From the NCBI GenBank assembly GCA_010031285.1, contig RHAY01000014.1, forward strand, positions 1 to 10,770: a stretch of 10,770 nt of DNA, written 5' to 3'. This document shows, piece by piece, positions 1-6,818 of the stretch (the first letter of the stretch is position 1; every line of letters begins with the position of its first letter). The DNA is from Methylophilaceae bacterium. Lineage in GTDB: Bacteria; Pseudomonadota; Gammaproteobacteria; Burkholderiales; Methylophilaceae. The notes under the pieces are model-generated. The model searched no databases. It was not told the origin of the DNA and saw only the letters and a program-made list of their open reading frames with translations. Made by a program: the position numbers and the translations under genes.

Positions 1-539
1 GTGAAATCATTAATGGCAAAACAATTCAATCTGGCGATGCAGTGATTGGCCTTGCTTCTAGCGGAGCTCATTCAAATGGATATTCTTTAATTAGGAAAAT
101 TATTAGCAAGGAAAAAGCTGATTTTTCAGGCCCTTTTGATGGAAAGACTTTAAAAGATATTGTAATGGAGCCCACAAAGCTCTACGTAAAATCTATTCTT
201 AAACTTAAAGATACAATTCAAATTAAAGGTATGGCGCATATCACTGGCGGTGGTATTACTGAGAATATTCCACGTATTTTAGGGGAAGACTTGATGGCAG
301 AAATTCAATCATCAAGCTGGCCATTACCAAAACTTTTTCAATGGCTTCAAGAAAAAGGCAATATTCCTAAGATGGAGCTTTATCGAACGTTTAATTGTGG
401 AATAGGTATGGCTATCGTCATTGATCAAAAAGATGTCGCCAAAGCTAAACAGATCTTAAAAGAATCCAATGAGACAGTTTATGAAATCGGCGTCATTAGA
501 CAGCGTGAAGCTAATGAGCACTCTACTAGGGTGATTTAA
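1..539 (+). CDS. purM: Phosphoribosylformylglycinamidine cyclo-ligase (AIR synthetase), C-terminal half, cut by window start
   Basis: PurM catalyses the ATP-dependent closure of FGAM to aminoimidazole ribotide, the fifth step of de novo purine synthesis, in the cytosol. The first complete codon is at position 3 and the frame is open to the window edge, so about 179 residues remain of a protein usually near 345-350; the real start lies upstream. Seen in the sequence are the family blocks GLASSGAHSNGYSLIRK, HITGGGITENIPRIL and FNCGIGMAIVI, which closely match bacterial PurM. The C-terminus (EIGVIR) ends normally, so the gene is cut by the window and not broken. It is followed after 7 bp by a DUF3108 gene. 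The usual partner purN is not next door. Confidence 0.96.
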   Translation, partial: EIINGKTIQSGDAVIGLASSGAHSNGYSLIRKIISKEKADFSGPFDGKTLKDIVMEPTKLYVKSILKLKDTIQIKGMAHITGGGITENIPRILGEDLMAEIQSSSWPLPKLFQWLQEKGNIPKMELYRTFNCGIGMAIVIDQKDVAKAKQILKESNETVYEIGVIRQREANEHSTRVI

Positions 540-546
540 TCTAGAT

Positions 547-1275
547 ATGAAAAAATCATTGCCATCCAAAAAGTGGCTAGTATTTTTTTCTTTTTTATTT
601 GAGTCATTAGCTTTTTCAAAAGAACTCCCCTCTAATTTAGAGTTGAAATATGATCTCACTCAGAGCGGAGAGCTTCTGGGCACTGTCACTGAGAAATTTG
701 TGACTGATGAAACTGGAAGATACCGCATTGAGAGCGCTACAAAAGGTATTGGTCTTTATGCATTATTTGGAGATCGTGTGTTGATTAGTGAAGGTATTAT
801 TTCGCCTGAGGGCTTAAGGCCAAAGCACTTTGAAGTTCATCAAGGAAATAATACTAGCAAAGATGCAATTGTTGATTTTGATTGGGATAATCAAGTATTA
901 ATTACCCGTTATAAAGGTAGCGAAACAAAAGAGGCTATAGAAAATAAAACACAAGATTTAATCAGTTACTTGTATCAACTCAATTATGAAAATCTTGAAG
1001 AGCCTATAATTGAATTTGTAGCTGCTTCAGGTAAAAAGTATAAAAAATATCAATTTAGGATCACTGATAAAAAAGTATTACTTTCGTTAGGTGATATAAA
1101 TTTTGAGACCACTTCTATTCAAAGTCTTGCCGAACGGGATGGAAAGCCAGAAATTCAGTTATGGTTAAATAATAAACTTTATAAATTACCAGTTCGTATT
1201 CGTTACCAAGAAAAAAATGGTTCAATACTGGAGCAAAATTTGATACAGGCAAACATAGACCTCAATGGCATTTAA
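547..1275 (+). CDS. DUF3108-family exported protein, copy 1
   Basis: This is a 242-residue protein of unknown biochemical function, assigned to DUF3108 from its conserved blocks and from position. A short N-terminal signal peptide is visible: KK at 2-3 and 8-9, a hydrophobic run at about 10-23, and a plausible cleavage after AFS at 22-24. The mature protein would be a periplasmic beta-rich domain. Conserved blocks include EGIISPEGLRPKHF (82-95), FDWDNQVLIT (111-120), QDLISYLYQ (136-144) and LPVRIRYQEKNGSIL (214-228). The same blocks recur in order in the next gene, so the two are tandem paralogues. The ATG lies 7 bp after purM with no strong Shine-Dalgarno. The 3' end overlaps the next gene by 11 bp, indicating co-transcription and probably translational coupling. 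DUF3108 proteins are thought to act at the cell envelope; no substrate can be read from the sequence. Confidence 0.85.
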   Translation: MKKSLPSKKWLVFFSFLFESLAFSKELPSNLELKYDLTQSGELLGTVTEKFVTDETGRYRIESATKGIGLYALFGDRVLISEGIISPEGLRPKHFEVHQGNNTSKDAIVDFDWDNQVLITRYKGSETKEAIENKTQDLISYLYQLNYENLEEPIIEFVAASGKKYKKYQFRITDKKVLLSLGDINFETTSIQSLAERDGKPEIQLWLNNKLYKLPVRIRYQEKNGSILEQNLIQANIDLNGI

Positions 1276-2263
1276 CGTCATAAAAAAATTACTAAAAAGT
1301 AATCATGTAAAATTTTTGTTAGCTATTTTTGTTTCAATCTTAATTCATCTTTTTCTGCTGGGCGGTATTGATATATACAACCCTTTTTTTTTAAAAAATT
1401 CAGATAATCTTAATATTGTTATTGAAAGTCATCTTGAAAGCCCTATAAAAAATGAAGAGGTAATAAAAAAGAAAAAAGTACTTAATCATAAAAAAAATAG
1501 GCAGATAGATAATGGCTCGAATGCAATAAAAGACAAATTAACAAAAGATTTTAATCAAAATATACAAAATAATGACCTAAATGAAACTATACAAAGTAGC
1601 GAAAAAAAAGACATTCAATATAAAAGAGTAGTGATTGATTATGATGTCAGAAGAAGCTTGGATAGTTCGCCTGTGGGGGCGGCAAAGACTTCGTATTTAT
1701 TAGATCAAGATAATCACTACAGTATTAAAAATGAAGTTGAAGCAAAAGGCTTTGTTTCACTTTTTTATTGGAACAAACTATTACAAACAAGCGACGGATT
1801 GGTTACAGAAGATGGATTAAAACCAATAAATTATCGTTATCAATTTGGTAGCAAAATAGATAATCTAGCAACCTTTGATTGGGACGGTAAGAAAATAATT
1901 ACTTCAATAAGCGGAAAAGTGAATGAATTTGACATTCTTGAAGGATCGCAAGATATGTTAAGTTTCATGTATCAATTTATGTTTGAGCCCCCTCTAACAA
2001 AAATGAAAATTTATATTACAAATGGAAAAAATTATAAGCCATATGATTATGCATATATTGCAGATGAGGTTGTTGAGACTGAAACAGACAAGTTTTTAAC
2101 TTTGCATATAGCTAAATTTAATTATAACAATGAAGAAAGAATTGATTTGTGGCTTGCAAAAGATTACAAATATCTTCCAGTCAGAATAAGAAAGACAGAA
2201 AAAGATGGAAGCATTTTAGATCAGTCAGTAAAAAAAATTGAAACTGAAAGTCGAGAGCCTTAA
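1265..2263 (+). CDS. DUF3108-family protein, copy 2, with TonB-like N-terminal anchor and charged linker
   Basis: The protein has 332 residues in three visible parts. First is an uncleaved inner-membrane anchor at about 16-35, preceded by a Lys-rich cytoplasmic stretch (KKLLKS) and carrying S24-ILI-H28, the SxxxH pattern of the TonB membrane helix. Second is a Lys/Asn/Glu-rich linker at about 55-118, including KKKK at 68-71, with very little proline. Third is a DUF3108 domain at about 120-325, with EDGLKPINY, FDWDGKKIIT, QDMLSFMYQ and LPVRIRKTEKDGSIL matching blocks of copy 1. The topology would be N-in with a periplasmic domain. The ATG at 1265 sits inside the end of copy 1 and no clear ribosome site precedes it. 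The frame closes 2 bp before the methyltransferase gene. The function is unknown; a TonB-like energised role is an inference from the anchor alone. A T9A6 run at 1384-1398 lies just after the anchor; the frame is intact through it. Confidence 0.83.
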   Translation: MAFNVIKKLLKSNHVKFLLAIFVSILIHLFLLGGIDIYNPFFLKNSDNLNIVIESHLESPIKNEEVIKKKKVLNHKKNRQIDNGSNAIKDKLTKDFNQNIQNNDLNETIQSSEKKDIQYKRVVIDYDVRRSLDSSPVGAAKTSYLLDQDNHYSIKNEVEAKGFVSLFYWNKLLQTSDGLVTEDGLKPINYRYQFGSKIDNLATFDWDGKKIITSISGKVNEFDILEGSQDMLSFMYQFMFEPPLTKMKIYITNGKNYKPYDYAYIADEVVETETDKFLTLHIAKFNYNNEERIDLWLAKDYKYLPVRIRKTEKDGSILDQSVKKIETESREP

Positions 2264-2265
2264 AT

Positions 2266-3522
2266 ATGTTAACCCTAAATTTGATACAACACTGCGCAAA
2301 TATCTTGGGTGAAATATTAGACTTTCTTGGTCCCGCTGATGTGAAATTAAGTAATTACTTTAGAGAACATGGCGAGCTAGGACAAAAAGACAGGGCAGAA
2401 ATTGCTGAATGTATCTATGGCATTATTAGGCGATTAAGATTTTTAAAAAAAATAAATGAAGATGACAATAATTATAAAAAGCTCGTGATTGCATGGCTAA
2501 TAAAAATTGAAGGCAGGAGTATTCGTGACTTAGAACATACGTTAAGTAAAGAAGAAATTGAATGGGCTAAATCATTGAAATCAAGAGATGCTGAAAAATT
2601 TACATGGCCAGAAAAATTGAGTTTACCCGACTGGCTTTGGGATTTATTGGTTGAACAATACGGTGAAGATGAAGCAATAATTCTAGGCAGAAGTTTTCTT
2701 GAGCCGGCTAAGTTAGATATAAGAGTGAATACTATAAAAATTAGTAGAAATGAGCTAATTAAAATGCTTTCACGTGATGTAACTGATATTGAAACAATGA
2801 CATACTCACCTAATGGTATAAGAATTCCTCGAGGAACATCATTAAGCCGAAACCCGTTATTCGTAGACGGAAAAATAGAGGTTCAGGATGAAAGTAGTCA
2901 AATATTAAGTTTTGTAGTGGATGCAAAAAGAGGAATGATGGTTGCAGATTTTTGCGCAGGAGCAGGAGGCAAGAGTCTTGCCATAGGTGCAATTATGAAA
3001 AATACTGGACGTATATATGCTTATGATATTTCTGAAAAAAGAATTGTAAATTTAGGTAAGCGATTAAAAAAATCAGGATTGTCTAATTTGTTTGCACAAA
3101 AAATAAAAAATGAAAAGGATGCAAAATTAAAAAAATTATATGGAAAATTTGATCGTGTACTTGCTGATGTTCCATGCAGCGGAACTGGAACATTTAGGAG
3201 AAATCCTGATTTAAAATGGAAAAATTCTATTCAAGACTTAGATGAGCTTAATGCTAAACAATTGGCCATTCTTGAGGAAGCTAAAAAGCTAGTAAAAAAA
3301 GAAGGTCGTTTGATTTACTCGACTTGCAGTCTTTTAAGAAGAGAAAACGAGTTAATCGTTGAAACTTTCTTAAAAAATAATGAAAATTTTAAATCAATTT
3401 CTACTGATGATATTTTGATAAAAAATCAAATACCCCTTTCAACTGGCAATTTTTTAAAATTAACTCCAAACAATCATAAAACGGATGGTTTTTTTGCTGC
3501 AGTTTTTGAGCGTAAAGATTAA
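2266..3522 (+). CDS. RsmB/NOP-family RNA cytosine-C5 methyltransferase
   Basis: This is a 418-residue SAM-dependent m5C methyltransferase. The N-terminal ~140 residues look like the NusB-type RNA-binding domain of RsmB. The C-terminal domain is a Rossmann methyltransferase: motif I DFCAGAGGK (228-236) binds SAM, AYDIS follows, motif IV is DVPCSGTG with D301 and C304, and motif VI is YSTCS with C354. In this family the motif VI cysteine attacks C6 of the base and the motif IV cysteine aids release; both are present. E. coli RsmB, which makes m5C967 in 16S rRNA, is of similar length (429) but has DLCAAPGGKT as motif I. The DFCAGAGGK form and the DUF3108 neighbours suggest the second RsmB-like paralogue found in betaproteobacteria rather than classical RsmB beside fmt. 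I therefore leave the symbol blank; the target base is uncertain. The ATG follows the previous stop by 2 bp. Confidence 0.88.
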   Translation: MLTLNLIQHCANILGEILDFLGPADVKLSNYFREHGELGQKDRAEIAECIYGIIRRLRFLKKINEDDNNYKKLVIAWLIKIEGRSIRDLEHTLSKEEIEWAKSLKSRDAEKFTWPEKLSLPDWLWDLLVEQYGEDEAIILGRSFLEPAKLDIRVNTIKISRNELIKMLSRDVTDIETMTYSPNGIRIPRGTSLSRNPLFVDGKIEVQDESSQILSFVVDAKRGMMVADFCAGAGGKSLAIGAIMKNTGRIYAYDISEKRIVNLGKRLKKSGLSNLFAQKIKNEKDAKLKKLYGKFDRVLADVPCSGTGTFRRNPDLKWKNSIQDLDELNAKQLAILEEAKKLVKKEGRLIYSTCSLLRRENELIVETFLKNNENFKSISTDDILIKNQIPLSTGNFLKLTPNNHKTDGFFAAVFERKD

Positions 3523-3526
3523 GAAA

Positions 3527-4756
3527 ATGAAAAACACGACAAATCATCAGATTTTAATTGGGGCATTTATTGGTTTGGTAATGGGCTTTTATATCAAATT
3601 CAATCCTTCTTTTTTTGGTAGCGATTCAATTATTTATGTAGCTGATCTGATTGCAGATATATTCGTTTCATCTTTAAAGATGATATTGATTCCAGTAATA
3701 TTCTTTTCCATATCTACCGGTATTGCTAATCTAAGCTCACATAAACAATCATCCCAAATTTGGTTTTTAACATTTTTATTCTTTTTTATTTCCATGGCTC
3801 TTGCAATTATATTGGGTCTTGGATCAATGAATTTATTTCAACCTGGACAGGGTATGACTTTGTCAATTTTCAGCGAGCAATTGAGTAATTTTCACTCATC
3901 TTCTATTTCACTTCCAGGCTTCATTAAGCAATTTCTTAATGGTATTTTTGTTAATCCATTTAAAGCAATGACCGAAGGTAACATTTTAGGTGTGATTACA
4001 TTTTCGATATTGGTAGGGCTTGCAATTACTAAAGCAAATAAAGAATTTTTTGAAGTAAAAAAAATATTCAATGGTTTGCTGGGTATTAGCATGAAGATCG
4101 TATCTTGGATTGTAAAATTTTCACCTTACGGTATTTCAGCTCTCATTATTAAATTAATTGTTCAGCAATCGCCGGATTTATTTTTCACTTTATCAAAATT
4201 TATAATGGTGATTATTGGTATGACACTTTTCCATGGAATAGTTGTTTTACCTTTGCTGCTTTATTTTTTTACAAAAATAAATATATTTCACCTATGGCAA
4301 GGTGCCAGGGAGGCAATTTTGACCGCTTTTGCAACTAGTTCGAGTAGCGCGACAATTCCAATCACTCTAAGAGCTGTTGAAAATAATTTAAAGGTAAAAT
4401 CTGATATTGCAGGATTTGTTATCCCCATAGGGGCAACGATGAATATGGATGGAACAGCACTTTATGAGGCATCTGCTGCCTTATTTATTGCAAATCTTTC
4501 TGGAATTGACCTGGGTATAGGACAACAAATCATTGTTTTCTTTACTGCCATGATTGGAGCAATTGGTGCCCCTGGAATACCAAGTGCCGGTATGGTAACT
4601 ATGGCTATGGTATTGCAATCAGTAGGCCTTCCTTTAGAAGCGCTTGCGATTTTATTGCCAATTGATCGTCTGCTTGATACGTTTAGAACTGCAGTGAATG
4701 TGGAAGGAGATGTTGTCGTAAGCTTAATTGTGCAAAAAATAATTTATAGAAATTAA
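3527..4756 (+). CDS. DAACS-family Na+/H+-coupled symporter, probably for glutamate/aspartate
   Basis: This is a 409-residue inner-membrane transporter of the dicarboxylate/amino acid:cation symporter family (GltP, GltPh, DctA, eukaryotic EAAT). Motifs seen are the serine-rich hairpin TSSSSATIP (270-278), NMDGT (306-310), the GAPGIPSAG hairpin, and the last helix with D380, D384, R387, T388, N391 and D395. These line up with GltPh D390, D394, R397, T398, N401 and D405. The Asp equivalent to D394 holds the substrate amino group and the Arg equivalent to R397 its side-chain carboxylate. This favours acidic amino acids over C4-dicarboxylates, since DctA lacks the Asp. The SSSSATIPIT and MDGTALYEA wording resembles EAATs. 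I start at the ATG at 3527, 4 bp after the methyltransferase stop and with AAGAAA just upstream; an in-frame ATG at 3485 would add 14 residues inside the previous gene. It converges on ampD. Confidence 0.9.
   Translation: MKNTTNHQILIGAFIGLVMGFYIKFNPSFFGSDSIIYVADLIADIFVSSLKMILIPVIFFSISTGIANLSSHKQSSQIWFLTFLFFFISMALAIILGLGSMNLFQPGQGMTLSIFSEQLSNFHSSSISLPGFIKQFLNGIFVNPFKAMTEGNILGVITFSILVGLAITKANKEFFEVKKIFNGLLGISMKIVSWIVKFSPYGISALIIKLIVQQSPDLFFTLSKFIMVIIGMTLFHGIVVLPLLLYFFTKINIFHLWQGAREAILTAFATSSSSATIPITLRAVENNLKVKSDIAGFVIPIGATMNMDGTALYEASAALFIANLSGIDLGIGQQIIVFFTAMIGAIGAPGIPSAGMVTMAMVLQSVGLPLEALAILLPIDRLLDTFRTAVNVEGDVVVSLIVQKIIYRN
4753..4756. other. Interlocked convergent stop codons (TTAA)
   Basis: The palindrome TTAA holds both stop codons: TAA at 4754-4756 on the + strand ends the transporter gene, and TAA read on the - strand from 4755 to 4753 ends ampD. 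The two genes overlap tail to tail by four bases. There is therefore no intergenic space for a terminator, and any 3' untranslated sequence of one gene must be antisense to the other. Confidence 0.95.
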
Positions 4757-5319
4757 TTTTTATTTATTAATTTGTCAAAACAATTTTTTATTTTATCCCA
4801 TTCAAAATAAGGACCTGGATCAGTTTTTCTTGATGGAGCAATGTCCGAGTGACCTACAATATCTTTAATAGGGTATTTGTTGATTAAGGATTGAATTAGT
4901 TCTTGCAAGCCAATGTATTGTTTACTTTCAAAAGCATCATAATCACTTCCTTCTAGCTCAATACCAATTGAAAAATCGTTACAATTTTTAATTTCATTCC
5001 AGCTAGATTCGCCAGCATGCCACGCGCGGTTTAGACATGATACAAATTGAAAAAGCGATCCATCGCGTCTAATTAAGAAGTGAGAAGATACTTTTAAATT
5101 TGAAATAGATTTAAAGTATTCATGATCGTCAGGATTAAGTTTGTTCGTAAATAGCTCAATAATATTATTTCCCTCATAATTTCTGGGCGGGAGACTAATA
5201 TTATGAATTACAATTAAATTAACATTTGAGTTGCTGGGCCGGTCGTCAAAGTTGGGTGATAATACGACCTTTGCTTTATTCGCAAATCCGGCATCATTTA
5301 TTACTATAGGGGTAAGCAT
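4753..5319 (-). CDS. ampD: 1,6-anhydro-N-acetylmuramyl-L-alanine amidase
   Basis: AmpD is a cytoplasmic zinc amidase that removes the stem peptide from anhydro-MurNAc-peptides imported during peptidoglycan recycling. In species with AmpR/AmpC this controls beta-lactamase induction. The 188-residue length matches characterised AmpD (about 187). Seen are VIHNISLPP with zinc ligand H39, SSHFLIRRDG (79-87), RAWHAG (98-103), CNDFSIGIELEG (113-124) with the catalytic E121, and GHSDIAPSRKTDPGP (156-170) with H157, K165 and D167. The remaining zinc ligands are therefore H157 and D167, and every key residue is present. There is no signal peptide, which separates it from the periplasmic AmiD. The ATG is preceded by AT-rich sequence without a recognisable Shine-Dalgarno. 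The gene is transcribed alone, divergent from the CaCA gene, and its stop interlocks with that of the transporter gene. Confidence 0.96.
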   Translation of the reverse strand: MLTPIVINDAGFANKAKVVLSPNFDDRPSNSNVNLIVIHNISLPPRNYEGNNIIELFTNKLNPDDHEYFKSISNLKVSSHFLIRRDGSLFQFVSCLNRAWHAGESSWNEIKNCNDFSIGIELEGSDYDAFESKQYIGLQELIQSLINKYPIKDIVGHSDIAPSRKTDPGPYFEWDKIKNCFDKLINKN

Positions 5320-5355
5320 TGTTAATCTATGCGTTATTAAAGTTAAAGGATTGAA
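5320..5355. promoter_or_regulatory. Divergent upstream region of ampD and the CaCA gene
   Basis: These 36 bp separate two divergently transcribed genes, so at least part of both promoters must lie here or inside the 5' ends of the genes. The AAAGGA at 5345-5350, five bases before the ATG at 5356, is a convincing ribosome site for the CaCA gene. TTATTA within TGCGTTATTA is a possible -10 element for the + strand, but I see no matching -35. No clear operator is visible. Confidence 0.4.
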
Positions 5356-6357
5356 ATGATTTTCTTAAAATTATGTTTCATGTTACTCGTTATTCTAGTC
5401 TCAGCTGAGATATTTACCAATGCGCTTGAACATTTAGGAGAGAAATTAAAAATTTCTGAAGGCGTAACAGGATCAATCTTTGCAGCAATTGGAACTGCAC
5501 TTCCTGAGACTTTGGTTCCACTACTGGCAATTTTATCTTCACATGGGGATCTTGAAACTAATCACCAAGTTGGCGTGGGTGCAATTTTAGGAGCCCCTCT
5601 TATGCTCTCTACTTTGACAATGTTTATTATGTCTGTGTCAGTCTTTAGACACAGAGGATTGAGTGGACATTTAAAACCTGAAAAAACTGGACTAATTAGA
5701 GACTTAAATTTTTTCATATTTTCATTTATCTTTGCTGGAATAGCCCTATTTATTCCTCATACTTCTGAGCTTGCTAGAGGGGTAATAGCTTTTTTAATGG
5801 TTTTTTCTTATTTCATTTATATTCTAATGACAATTAAAGCATCAAAAAAACTTGTCAGTGAAGGCCACGCTACCGAAGCATCAAGCCCAATGTTTATGGA
5901 AAGAATTGGATGTCCAAATAATTATTTAGTTATTTCTATACAGCTTCTTATAGGCTTAGCTTTGTTGATATTCGGAGCAAAAGGTTTTATTTATGGCATT
6001 GAAGAAGCTTCATCTATTTTAGGAATTTCTGCTCTAATTTTGTCTATGCTAATTATTCCAATAGCAACCGAACTTCCAGAAAAAGTGAATAGTATTTTTT
6101 GGATACGTAAAGGTAAAGATACCTTGGCATTTGGCAACATAACCGGTGCCATGGTATTTCAGGGAACACTTCTTCCAGCGATAGGCATTCTATTGACCCC
6201 ATGGGAGCCAAGAAAAGAAGTTTACTTGTGTGTTTTTATAACACTTATTTCTTCCTTATGGATTAGAGTTCTTATTCAAAAATCAAACATAAAAGTTTGG
6301 CATTTGGGTTTAAATGGAATTTTTTATTCTATATATCTTTATATTGCCCTTCATTGA
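5356..6357 (+). CDS. CaCA-superfamily (Na+/Ca2+ exchanger fold) membrane protein
   Basis: This is a 333-residue, very hydrophobic protein with about ten membrane segments arranged as an inverted repeat. Alpha-1 is GTALPETLVPLLAIL (46-60) followed by GVGAILGAPLM (73-83). Alpha-2 is PIATELPEKVNSIFW (235-249) followed by LAFGNITGAMVFQGT (257-271). The paired LPE glutamates E51 and E242 correspond to the central cation-binding glutamates of NCX-type exchangers. Other ligands differ: the usual G-S-N-I-F-N / G-S-N-I-x-D stretches read GAPLML and GAMVFQ, so the Ser, Asn and Asp ligands are replaced, and a Glu (E239) stands where alpha-2 usually has Ser. It is thus a divergent exchanger whose ion (Ca2+, Na+, H+ or another) cannot be assigned. 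The start is supported by AAAGGA five bases upstream. It is followed after 14 bp by the RDD gene, probably in the same transcript. Confidence 0.85.
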   Translation: MIFLKLCFMLLVILVSAEIFTNALEHLGEKLKISEGVTGSIFAAIGTALPETLVPLLAILSSHGDLETNHQVGVGAILGAPLMLSTLTMFIMSVSVFRHRGLSGHLKPEKTGLIRDLNFFIFSFIFAGIALFIPHTSELARGVIAFLMVFSYFIYILMTIKASKKLVSEGHATEASSPMFMERIGCPNNYLVISIQLLIGLALLIFGAKGFIYGIEEASSILGISALILSMLIIPIATELPEKVNSIFWIRKGKDTLAFGNITGAMVFQGTLLPAIGILLTPWEPRKEVYLCVFITLISSLWIRVLIQKSNIKVWHLGLNGIFYSIYLYIALH

Positions 6358-6371
6358 TTTAGCATTCATTT

Positions 6372-6818
6372 GTGAATAAAAAAAATCCCCCACTGATAAG
6401 ACTCTACGGATCTTTAATTTATGAGTTATTCGCGCTTGTGCCGTTATGGATGATAGCAGGCTTTATTTTTATATTTTTTTTTGATGGGTTTTTTGGAGTA
6501 TACCAAAGGCTCATTTTTCAAATTTATTTATGGCTGATTTCTGGGATTTATTTGACCTATTGTTGGACAAGGTCTGGTCAGACTCTTGCAATGAGGGCAT
6601 GGAAATTAAAAATAACATCTACTCGCGGACTTTTAACTTCTCCATTAGCATGGAGACGCTATATATTTGCAACTTTTGGAACTCTCCTAGGGGGCGTGAG
6701 TTTTCTATGGGCTCTTACGAATAAAAAACATTTTTATCTTCACGATCAAATTTTAAAAATTTTTTTCACTGATGTTCGGTTTTATAAATCATCATCACCC
6801 CAATTGAAAAGAAAATAA
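6372..6818 (+). CDS. RDD-family small membrane protein
   Basis: This is a 148-residue integral membrane protein with helices at about 14-36, 42-62 and 96-114. RDD features seen are N-terminal RLYGSLIYE (10-18), SGQTLAMRAWKLKI (68-81) after helix 2, and HDQILKIFF (124-132) near the end. The first Asp that gives the family its name is replaced by Tyr-Glu, while the distal His-Asp pair is kept. The biochemical role is unknown; some relatives have been proposed to be transporters. The start is a GTG at 6372. An in-frame TAG sits four codons upstream (6360-6362) and no other start fits the N-terminal motif. There is no clear Shine-Dalgarno. The last 53 bp are antisense to the end of lptG, and the residues after about 132 (a KSSSPQLKRK tail) lie beyond the usual RDD end. 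Confidence 0.8.
   Translation: MNKKNPPLIRLYGSLIYELFALVPLWMIAGFIFIFFFDGFFGVYQRLIFQIYLWLISGIYLTYCWTRSGQTLAMRAWKLKITSTRGLLTSPLAWRRYIFATFGTLLGGVSFLWALTNKKHFYLHDQILKIFFTDVRFYKSSSPQLKRK
6766..6818. other. 53-bp convergent overlap of the RDD gene and lptG
   Basis: The + strand RDD frame stops at 6816-6818 and the - strand lptG frame stops at 6766-6768, so both strands code through 53 bp. The overlap encodes the last transmembrane residues and tail of LptG, and the charged tail of the RDD protein. It leaves no room for a terminator between the genes. Confidence 0.9.

Noticed and set aside
540..546. Remnant of purN after purM
   Set aside because: The space is only 7 bp and holds no trace of a purN sequence.
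1384..1398. T9A6 homopolymer run as a possible phase-variable switch
   Set aside because: The frame is intact on both sides and such runs are expected in AT-rich sequence. There is no second frame or alternative product to support a switch.
2810..2992. Open - strand frame inside the methyltransferase gene
   Set aside because: It is antisense to SAM-binding motif I of the real gene and shows no family pattern or ribosome site.
3485..3526. Upstream ATG that would lengthen the DAACS transporter by 14 residues
   Set aside because: It lies inside the methyltransferase gene and adds a stretch not needed for the first helix. The ATG at 3527 has a purine-rich AAGAAA upstream and fits the family N-terminus.
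3527..4756. Naming the transporter dctA
   Set aside because: The last-helix residues (D384, R387) fit amino acid transporters, and DctA differs at the Asp, so a C4-dicarboxylate name would be unsafe.
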